Shown here: piece by piece, positions 1 to 5,578 of the stretch
Layout: the number at the start of each line of letters is the position of its first letter
Numbering within the stretch: position 1 is the first letter of the stretch
Assembly (NCBI GenBank): GCA_012719195.1
Contig: JAAYAV010000012.1
Coordinates: forward strand, 1-6,659
Source: Anaerolineae bacterium
GTDB taxonomy: Bacteria > Chloroflexota > Anaerolineae > DRVO01
Length of the DNA: 6,659 nucleotides
Direction: 5' to 3'
The notes under the pieces: model-generated
Database searches by the model: none
The model's input: only the letters and a program-made list of their open reading frames with translations
Told to the model about the DNA's origin: nothing
Translations under genes and position numbers: made by a program

Positions 1-1542
1 CAGGGCGGGTGGCTGCTCCTTCGCGCCCGCCTCACCGCCTGGCCCGCCCTCGCCGCGCTGCTGACGGCCGCTGTAGTCGGGCTGGCGCACCGGCCACAAG
101 CGGAGCGAGGCGGGCTCTATGTCCTCTGGGGCCTTGTCTACATCGCCGCCTACTGGGCCTCGGGCATGCCCCACTTCGGCTGGTACTACGTCCCCTTAGT
201 GCCGTGGGTCGCCCTCCTGTCCCATGCCGGGCTCTGTCGTCTCACGAGCGCAGGCCGAGCGCCCCGGCTGCTCGCTATGTTCCTGGCGGCGTGCCTAGCT
301 CTGGCAGCCGGCCAGATGGCGGCGCACTCCTGGCAGCAACGCAGCGCCAGCGCCCCGAGAGCGGTGGCCTACCGGGAGGTCGGCGAGTGGCTTGCCGCTC
401 ACGCCCAGCCCGATGATCGCGTGGCCCTGCTCGAGATCGGCGTGGCGGGCTACTACTCCGACCTAACGGTGGTGGACACCATGGGGCTGGTGTCGCCCTA
501 CCTGGGCGAGCGACTACTGGACTGGGGTCAGAGCCTGGTCCTGGCACTGCAGCACTACCGGCCCGAGTACGCCCTCAGCGTGGCCACCACCGCCTGGGAG
601 GCGGTCGAGCGGGAAGAGTGGTTTGGCCTGAGCTACCAACTGGTGGCCGAGTTCGACCATGCGGCGGAGGGAGACCCGGCGGCCCGCCTGCGCCTCTTCG
701 CCCTTTCGCCTGGCTACCCCCCACCGGCCCAGACGCCGCTATCCCTGACCGCGCATGACGGCTTCTTCGCCCGCTTGGAGGAGGCTGCACTCCACGGACC
801 ACCGTTGCTCACGCCCGGGGCGCCTCTACATCTTGCCCTCACCTGGCGGTGCCTGAGCGCGCCCCCCGATGACATGACAGTGACAGTCATGCTGGAGGGT
901 TCCACCGGACCAGCGAGGACGCTGCTCTCGGCGGAGCCACTCCGCGGCAGCCTGCCCACCACGCTTTGGCGACTCGGCGAGGCGACACACGAAACCGTGT
1001 CGCTGGTACTTCCGGCTGATGTCCCGGCCGGTCCAGCCCGGCTTATCGTCACTCTCGGCGAGCGGGAGCTCGCCGGCGGCGCGGTAGTGGTGTCCCCGAC
1101 CGAAGCGGACGTAGGCGCTCACCTGACTACCCTTGAAGAGGTGCCCTTCGAAGGCGGGCCGACGCTCTTGGGGTGGCGGGTGGAGCAGACAGATGATCAG
1201 GTGTCGGTCAGCGTCGCCTGGCGCGCCGAGGATGTGCCGCCGGAGGATTGGTCCATATTCGTGCACCTAGCCGATGCCGAGGAGCGGCCGCTGGCGCAGT
1301 TCGATGGCTACCCCTTCTCCGGCCGGCGCCCGACCTCGAGTTGGCAACCGGGCCAGGTGTACGTGGACACCTACTCCCTTCCGCTGCCGGACGACTTGGC
1401 GGCGGGCCGGTACCGCCTTCTCCTGGGAGTCTACGACTGGCGCACGGGGGATCGGCTGAAGCCGCTCTCTCCGCGCGCCCGGCCGTCACACGCTCTGCTG
1501 CTCGAGGAGCTGGCGGTCGCTGCCCCCGCGGACCAGCAGTAG
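1..1542 (+). CDS. Membrane glycosyltransferase (GT-C / ArnT-PMT-like), C-terminal part, 5' truncated by window
   Basis: The frame is open from base 1 to TAG at 1540-1542 and gives 513 residues; the true start lies outside. The ATG at 166 is internal, because the sequence before it already reads as membrane protein. Hydrophobic helices lie near residues 15-30, 38-54, 61-78 and 89-105, the last helices of a GT-C fold; a WYYVPLVPW segment (about 61-69) resembles the PMT_2/ArnT family. A soluble part follows with VGEWLAAHAQPDDRV (about 127-141) and EIGVAGYYSD...VVDTMGLVSP, typical of bacterial GT39-like proteins. The C-terminus holds two beta-rich domains (about residues 268-365 and 378-507) that look like diverged copies of each other. 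Such enzymes transfer sugars from polyprenyl-phosphate donors at the outer face of the membrane; acceptor and sugar cannot be read here. The catalytic N-terminal loops are missing, so the enzymatic call is by family resemblance. It converges on the methyltransferase gene with no spacer. Confidence 0.8.
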   Translation, partial: QGGWLLLRARLTAWPALAALLTAAVVGLAHRPQAERGGLYVLWGLVYIAAYWASGMPHFGWYYVPLVPWVALLSHAGLCRLTSAGRAPRLLAMFLAACLALAAGQMAAHSWQQRSASAPRAVAYREVGEWLAAHAQPDDRVALLEIGVAGYYSDLTVVDTMGLVSPYLGERLLDWGQSLVLALQHYRPEYALSVATTAWEAVEREEWFGLSYQLVAEFDHAAEGDPAARLRLFALSPGYPPPAQTPLSLTAHDGFFARLEEAALHGPPLLTPGAPLHLALTWRCLSAPPDDMTVTVMLEGSTGPARTLLSAEPLRGSLPTTLWRLGEATHETVSLVLPADVPAGPARLIVTLGERELAGGAVVVSPTEADVGAHLTTLEEVPFEGGPTLLGWRVEQTDDQVSVSVAWRAEDVPPEDWSIFVHLADAEERPLAQFDGYPFSGRRPTSSWQPGQVYVDTYSLPLPDDLAAGRYRLLLGVYDWRTGDRLKPLSPRARPSHALLLEELAVAAPADQQ

Positions 1543-2265
1543 CTACCGGACGCCTCGGTGGATGGCAACCGTGCCGAGAGCCAGGGTGCGGTAAGTCACC
1601 TCTCGGAAGCCCGCCGTCCGCATCCGCTCTGCCAGTTCCGGCGCCGTCACGAAGGCGGCCACCGAACGGGGCAGGTAGGAGTAGGCCTCGGGGTCGCCGC
1701 TGATGGCGCGACCCACCAGCGGCACCAGTCGCCCGAAGTACAGGCCAAACGCCTGCCGGAAGATGGGCGCTCGTGGCCAGGTGATCTCCAAGCAGACGGC
1801 CGCCGCCCCCGGCTTCAGAACGCGCCGCAGCTCGGAGAGAGCCCGGTCCAGGTCGGCCACGTTGCGCAGCAGGAAGCCGTTCAGTAACCCGTCGAAGCTC
1901 TGGTCGGCGAAGGGCAGCGCCAGCGCATCCCCGGCCAGTAGCGGGGCAGCGCGCCCATCGGCAGCGCGACGGGCGCGGCCGGCCAGCATCATCGGCAGGC
2001 TGAAGTCCGTTCCCACCGCCCGGCAGTCACGCTCTGCCAGCAGATCGAGGAAATCGCCGGTGCCGGTGCCCACGTCGAGGATCAGGCTGCCGGGTACCGG
2101 CGCCAGGGCCCGCACGGCCGCCCGCCGCCAGCCCCGGTCCATGCCTGCCGTCATGAGGCGGTTCATCAGGTCGTAGTGCCCGGCTATGGAGCCGAACATG
2201 CGGCTCACGTAGCCCGACTTGGCCGCGGGGGTGGGCAGACCTAATCCAGGTACAGGTACGGACAC
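1543..2265 (-). CDS. ubiE: Demethylmenaquinone methyltransferase (UbiE/MenG family)
   Basis: A class I SAM-dependent methyltransferase of 240 residues, close to the usual 230-250 of the family. It methylates the ring of demethylmenaquinone, the last step to menaquinone. Visible motifs are MFGSIAGHYDLMN (23-35, the UbiE entry signature), SAM motif I LILDVGTGTGDF (61-72), AGDALALPFADQSFD (111-125), FLLRNVADLD (131-140), RRVLKPG (147-153) and the late YLPRSVAAF (197-205) and GTVAIHRG (231-238). The family pattern YDxMNxxxSxxxHxxW has Thr for Ser and Asp for His here. The GTG start at 2263-2265 is chosen because GGAG lies 8 bases before it and because it leaves about 22 residues before the MF motif, as in homologues. 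It overlaps the permease gene by 25 bases and is the last gene of the operon seen here. The nearby MqnP and UbiD genes favour menaquinone over ubiquinone as product. Confidence 0.93.
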   Translation of the reverse strand: MSVPVPGLGLPTPAAKSGYVSRMFGSIAGHYDLMNRLMTAGMDRGWRRAAVRALAPVPGSLILDVGTGTGDFLDLLAERDCRAVGTDFSLPMMLAGRARRAADGRAAPLLAGDALALPFADQSFDGLLNGFLLRNVADLDRALSELRRVLKPGAAAVCLEITWPRAPIFRQAFGLYFGRLVPLVGRAISGDPEAYSYLPRSVAAFVTAPELAERMRTAGFREVTYRTLALGTVAIHRGVR

Positions 2266-2981
2266 AGACGCTTCTCCAGCTGATCGATGAGCAGGTAGAA
2301 CCCCAGGCCGAGCAGGCTCATGGCGACCACGCCGGCGTACATCTCGGCGTACGCCAGCCTGGTCCAGGTCTCCACCATGATGTAGTAGCCGAGACCGGCC
2401 TCAGTGGCGAACGACTCGGCGAAGAAGAGCACCGCCACCGCCGTCCCCACGCTCAAGCGCAGGGCGGTGAGCACAGCCGGCAGCGTCGCCGGTAGGTAGA
2501 CGAAGCGGAAGAGCGCCCGCCTGCCCGCCCCCAGCGACCGCACCGAATGGAGCAGCTCTGGCCGCAGAGTAGCGGCCTCGTCCCGCACTACTACCAGCAC
2601 CTGGAAGAACAATATGAGGGTGATGATGAACACCTTGGAGGTGTCGCCAATCCCAAGGAAGAGCAGGATGAGGGGCAGGAAGACGATCTTGGGTATGGGG
2701 TAGAGCACGTAGATGGCGGGCGACAGCAGCCGGTGCAGCCGCTTGCTCTGGCCCAGCGCTAACCCCAGCGGCGCCGCCAGGACCACGGCTATCGCCATGC
2801 TCGCCGCCACGCGAGCGGCGCTAGCCAGGAAGTGGCGGCCAAGCCCCTCAGGTATTTCGCGTACCATCGTGGCGGCGACGCGCAGTGGACCGGGCAGAAT
2901 GCTGGCCGACACCAGCCAGGCGGCCGCCTGCCAGACCAGTACCAGCACGACCGTTGCCGCCAGGAGATCGCCGCGCCTCAA
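2241..2981 (-). CDS. ABC transporter permease (SsuC/TauC/ThiX-like)
   Basis: An inner-membrane permease of 246 residues from the preferred start. About six hydrophobic segments lie near 6-24, 56-76, 88-110, 116-133, 168-190 and 214-232. The cytoplasmic coupling loop (EAA motif, about 135-165) is clear, with EAATLRPELLHSVRSLGAG and the conserved Gly at 151, followed by FRFVYLPATLPAV. The YPIPKIVFLPLILLFLGIG segment (94-112) is characteristic of the SsuC/TauC/ThiX group, which imports sulfonates, nitrate, pyrimidines, riboflavin or aromatic acids. Start choice: TTG at 2979-2981 overlaps the ATPase stop as TTGA and has a strong GGGGAGG 7 bases upstream. An upstream GTG at 3023 would add 14 Arg/Gly/Pro-rich residues, overlap the ATPase gene by 46 bases and has a poor ribosome site. 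It works with the ATPase and binding protein encoded just before it. The substrate cannot be read from the sequence. Confidence 0.92.
   Translation of the reverse strand: MRRGDLLAATVVLVLVWQAAAWLVSASILPGPLRVAATMVREIPEGLGRHFLASAARVAASMAIAVVLAAPLGLALGQSKRLHRLLSPAIYVLYPIPKIVFLPLILLFLGIGDTSKVFIITLILFFQVLVVVRDEAATLRPELLHSVRSLGAGRRALFRFVYLPATLPAVLTALRLSVGTAVAVLFFAESFATEAGLGYYIMVETWTRLAYAEMYAGVVAMSLLGLGFYLLIDQLEKRLCPYLYLD
2271..2277 (-). promoter_or_regulatory. Ribosome binding site of the methyltransferase gene
   Basis: GGAGAAG on the minus strand, inside the permease coding region. The GGAG core is 8 bases before the GTG start at 2265, a good spacing that supports this non-ATG start. Confidence 0.6.
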
Positions 2982-3718
2982 CTGGACGCCTCCCCGGCCA
3001 GCACGGCCCGGACCTGGGCGCACCGCCCCGATGGGTCCGAACCGTCAGAGGGGTTCTCCACGACAACAGCGACTCGATTTGGCGGCCGACCCAGCACTAG
3101 GATCCTCCGACCGACGAAGACCGCCTCCTCGATGCTGTGGGTGACGAAGACCGTGGTGGCGCCTGCCTCCTGCCCCACCTGCAGTGTCAGGCGCTCCAGG
3201 TCCTCCCGCTGCATGGTATCCAGCGCAGAGAAGGGCTCGTCCAGCAGGAGGACGCGCGGCCCCAGGGCCAGGGCGCGCGCGATGGCGACTCGCTGCCTCT
3301 CGCCGCCGGAAAGCTGGCCGGGGTACTTGTCGCGCAGGTGGTCTATTCCCAGCCGTGCCAGCCACTCCGCCGGCGTGGCCGTGGCCGGAGGCGCGGACAA
3401 GCCGTACATGCGGCGCACGCGCAGGCCAAGCGAGGCATTGTCCAGCACCGAGGCCCAAGGAAGGAGTCCGTAGTCCTGCAGCACCAGGCCGACCGCTCCC
3501 TGTCGCAGCACGCGCGAGGCCCGCTCCCCGCCGATGGTGACGACGCCCTGCGCCGGCTCTCGCAACCCGGCTATGAGGTACAGGAGCGTGGTCTTGCCAC
3601 CCCCCGACGGCCCCACCACCGCCCAGGACTCCCCCGCCCCGACGATCCACTCGAAGCCTTCGAACACCGGCCGGCTGCCGCGGCCGTAGGAGAAGGTGAC
3701 GTCCAGCAGTTCGATCAT
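2978..3718 (-). CDS. ABC transporter ATP-binding protein (SsuB/TauB/ThiZ-like)
   Basis: A complete 246-residue ABC ATPase of usual length that powers the importer from the cytoplasmic side. Walker A is GPSGGGKT (36-43), the Q-loop is Q81 in LVLQDYGLLPW, the ABC signature is LSGGE (136-140) followed by RQRVAIARAL, Walker B is VLLLDEP (156-162), the D-loop is SALD (164-167) and the switch His is H194 in FVTHSIEEAV. No catalytic residue is missing. The LLPW after the Q-loop is common in the nitrate/sulfonate/taurine group. The ATG at 3716-3718 shares four bases (ATGA) with the stop of the binding-protein gene. No clear Shine-Dalgarno sequence precedes it; a 14-base palindrome lies there instead, so translation probably depends on coupling to the upstream gene. 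The 3' end overlaps the permease start. Confidence 0.96.
   Translation of the reverse strand: MIELLDVTFSYGRGSRPVFEGFEWIVGAGESWAVVGPSGGGKTTLLYLIAGLREPAQGVVTIGGERASRVLRQGAVGLVLQDYGLLPWASVLDNASLGLRVRRMYGLSAPPATATPAEWLARLGIDHLRDKYPGQLSGGERQRVAIARALALGPRVLLLDEPFSALDTMQREDLERLTLQVGQEAGATTVFVTHSIEEAVFVGRRILVLGRPPNRVAVVVENPSDGSDPSGRCAQVRAVLAGEASS
2989..2995 (-). promoter_or_regulatory. Strong ribosome binding site deciding a TTG start for the permease
   Basis: On the minus strand GGGGAGG is followed, after 7 bases, by TTG at 2981. That TTG overlaps the ATPase stop codon (TTGA). This is the strongest Shine-Dalgarno match in the operon and argues against the GTG at 3023. Confidence 0.7.
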
Positions 3719-4737
3719 TCGCCGTGAGCGCTCACGAATCGCTCATCCACCGAATCGGCATAGGCCACGGGCTTCGAGATCAGGCCCTTCTCCAGGCACC
3801 ACGCCACCACGTCTGACCATTCCGCCTCTGTGGGCACGGAAGCGCCCGGCAGCGGGGGGAAGGTGTAGGTACCACGCAAGGCGTCGGGCACCCGGCCCTT
3901 GTCCACCAGCAGGTCACGGTAGCGCTCGGGGTGGGTCGCGATCTCATCGATGGCGCGCCCATAGGCGGCCACCACGCCGGCGACGGCCCCTTGCCGCTGC
4001 GCGATGACCTGCGTGCGGAAAGCGATCACGCTCTGGCTGATGTCCGCATGGGTGGAGTCATCCACTACCAGCCTCGCTCCCTGGAGCAGCGCCAATGCCG
4101 ATAGCGGATCGGGCAGGGTGGCGGCATCTAGCTTCCCCTCGCTCAGAAGCTCCATACGCACGGGAATGCTCGGCACACCGACGGTCCGAATGGACTCGGG
4201 TGGCAAACCCTCGCGGACGAGCAGACGCTCGGTCACGTACTGGATCACCGAGTTCTGCGACACGGCGATCTCGACGCCGGCCAGATCGGCCACCGAGCGG
4301 ACCGGGCTCCCGGCAGGCACGAGCACCGCGAACTGATGCGACTGCGGCAGTGCCTGGCGCGCCCGCCGCACTATGCGAAGTGTTGGCTTCTCGGCGTTGA
4401 ACAGGACGGTCGCTACCAAGTCGGTCACCTGGCCGTCTAGCTGACCCGCTGCCATCAGCTGGTCGCGCTCGGCGGCGCTGGCAACCGGCACCAGTTCCAC
4501 GCGGACGCCTTCGGCGGCGAAGTAGCCTGCGTCCAGAGCGACGTAGAACGGCACCGACTCGGCCAGCGGCAAAACTCCGATTCGAATCTTCTCGTCTTCG
4601 TCGTCCCCACGCCCGAGCCGGGCTCCGGCACAGCCGGTTACCCCCATCGCGGCGACCGCGATGCCCGCCACCAGGAACTGGCGCCGGCCCAATCGAGCCG
4701 CCGCTCCGCCCGCGCGCTCGCTAACAGAGGTAGACAC
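3715..4737 (-). CDS. ABC transporter substrate-binding lipoprotein (NMT1/THI5-like, type II periplasmic-binding fold)
   Basis: A 340-residue binding protein that presents a ligand to the adjacent permease and ATPase. The N-terminus has GRRQFLVAG (17-25), a twin-arginine-like motif, then a hydrophobic stretch and a lipobox VTGC with Cys36 as the expected lipidated residue, followed by an acidic linker (GDDEDEK, 44-50). The mature part opens with IRIGVLPLAESVPFYVALDAG (51-71) and continues AAEGVRVELVPV (74-85), LAGVEIAVSQNSVIQYVTE (152-170), LPDPLSALALLQ (208-219) and ADISQSVIAFR (231-241), the pattern of NMT1/SsuA/MetQ-like proteins. The ligand is unknown; relatives bind thiamine pyrimidine precursors, riboflavin, sulfonates or aromatic acids. 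The start is GTG at 4735-4737, overlapping the prenyltransferase gene by 17 bases; its ribosome site is weak (a G-rich run about 10 bases upstream). A TTG at 4692 would still keep the twin arginines. The gene sits directly after the quinone prenyltransferase gene and is translationally linked to the ATPase gene. Confidence 0.92.
   Translation of the reverse strand: MSTSVSERAGGAAARLGRRQFLVAGIAVAAMGVTGCAGARLGRGDDEDEKIRIGVLPLAESVPFYVALDAGYFAAEGVRVELVPVASAAERDQLMAAGQLDGQVTDLVATVLFNAEKPTLRIVRRARQALPQSHQFAVLVPAGSPVRSVADLAGVEIAVSQNSVIQYVTERLLVREGLPPESIRTVGVPSIPVRMELLSEGKLDAATLPDPLSALALLQGARLVVDDSTHADISQSVIAFRTQVIAQRQGAVAGVVAAYGRAIDEIATHPERYRDLLVDKGRVPDALRGTYTFPPLPGASVPTEAEWSDVVAWCLEKGLISKPVAYADSVDERFVSAHGE
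3723..3736. repeat. 14-base perfect palindrome at the binding-protein / ATPase junction
   Basis: The sequence CGTGAGCGCTCACG equals its own reverse complement. It covers the last sense codons of the binding-protein gene and ends 5 bases before the ATPase ATG, where a ribosome site would be expected. In RNA it could form a five-pair stem with a GCGC loop. Whether it acts as an RNA structure, an operator or is chance is not known. Confidence 0.55.
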
Positions 4738-5578
4738 TCAGCAGCACCCCCACCAGCACCAGTACGGCGATGTAGCCATTCATGTTGAAGAAGGCGACAC
4801 CCAGTCGGGAGAGGTCGTCCGGGCGCACCAGCCGGTTCTCGTGCACGAGCAGCGCCGAGGTGCCGGCCCAGGCCATCCAGTAGGGCCAACACATCCCTTC
4901 GAGCAGGCCAAGCGCCAGTAATCCCAGCGCCGTCAGCAGGTGGCACACCCGCGCCACCGTAAGCGCACGCGCCACCCCGAAACGCGCCGGGACGGACTGC
5001 AGCCCCTCGCGCCGGTCGAACTCCACGTCCTGGCAGGCGTAGATCACATCGAAGCCGGCGATCCAGACGGCCACGATGGCCCAGAGCAGCCACGTCCCCG
5101 GCTCGAAGCGACCGGTCACGGCGATCCAGCCGCCGGCAGCGGCGGCGCCATCGGTGATCCCCAGCACCCAGTGGCTCGCCCAGGTGAAGCGCTTGGTGTA
5201 GGAGTAGCCGATCAGGAAGACCAGCGCCGCCGGCGCCAGCAGCAGCGTCAAGCGGTTGAGGCTGGCCGCCGCCGCCAAGTAGATCGCCAGGCTGACCCCC
5301 ATCAGGGCCCAGACCTCGCCCGAGCGCACCGCCCCGGTCACCAACGGCCGTCCGGACGTGCGCCGGTTGCGGGCATCAATCTCCCGGTCAATGAGCCGGT
5401 TGGCCGACATCGCCAGGGTGCGTGCCCCGGCCATGGCCACCGTGATCCACAGGAACTGGGACAGCGTGGGCAGCCCGTCCGCCGCCAATAGCATGCCGCA
5501 GTATGCGAAGGGTAGCGCGAATATGGTGTGGGCGAACTTGATGTTATCCAGCAGGAGGGCCAGGCGCCTAGAGGCCAT
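4721..5578 (-). CDS. mqnP: UbiA-like polyprenyltransferase, probably MqnP (1,4-dihydroxy-6-naphthoate prenyltransferase)
   Basis: An integral membrane prenyltransferase of 285 residues, the usual family length. It joins a polyprenyl diphosphate to an aromatic acid. The first metal/diphosphate motif is NRLIDREID (60-68, NxxxDxxxD) and the second is QDVEFD (183-188, DxxxD with D184 and D188). The N-terminal DNIKFAHTIFALPFAY (11-26), ARNRRTSGRPL (69-79), GYSYTKRFTW (124-133) and DVEFDRREGLQSVPARFG (184-201) match the UbiA-other subgroup that includes the futalosine-pathway enzyme MqnP, rather than MenA. Most of the rest is hydrophobic helix. The ATG at 5576-5578 is chosen because GGGAGGA lies just before it and the protein then begins close to the conserved DNIKF block; an ATG at 5620 would add 14 residues unlike the family. 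The start lies within the last codons of the decarboxylase gene (11-base overlap), and the end overlaps the binding-protein gene. Substrate assignment is inferred from subgroup and neighbours. Confidence 0.9.
   Translation of the reverse strand: MASRRLALLLDNIKFAHTIFALPFAYCGMLLAADGLPTLSQFLWITVAMAGARTLAMSANRLIDREIDARNRRTSGRPLVTGAVRSGEVWALMGVSLAIYLAAAASLNRLTLLLAPAALVFLIGYSYTKRFTWASHWVLGITDGAAAAGGWIAVTGRFEPGTWLLWAIVAVWIAGFDVIYACQDVEFDRREGLQSVPARFGVARALTVARVCHLLTALGLLALGLLEGMCWPYWMAWAGTSALLVHENRLVRPDDLSRLGVAFFNMNGYIAVLVLVGVLLSVYLC

Noticed and set aside
873..891. Inverted repeat CATGAC-7-GTCATG
   Set aside because: Falls in a Thr-Val-Thr-Val beta-strand coded by repeated ACA/GTG codons inside the gene; short arms are easily explained by the codon pattern.
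826..1266. Minus-strand open frame of 146 codons inside the glycosyltransferase gene
   Set aside because: Antisense shadow; the plus frame has clear family motifs and strand-like patterns in the same stretch.
1551..1582. Possible hairpin CTCGG...CCGAG just past the glycosyltransferase stop as a terminator
   Set aside because: Five-pair stem with a long loop and no following T-run; also inside methyltransferase coding sequence.
1248..1703. Plus-strand open frame spanning the convergent junction
   Set aside because: Overlaps the 3' ends of two well-supported genes in another frame; the translation is low-complexity Gly/Arg/Pro/Ala.
2832..3473. Plus-strand open frame of 213 codons
   Set aside because: It lies wholly opposite the permease and ATPase genes, which have full motif support; its Arg/Pro/Ser-rich translation is typical of an antisense shadow in GC-rich DNA.
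3715..4737. Binding protein as a cytosolic MqnA or MqnD enzyme
   Set aside because: Signal sequence with lipobox and linkage to a permease and ATPase point to a transporter component.
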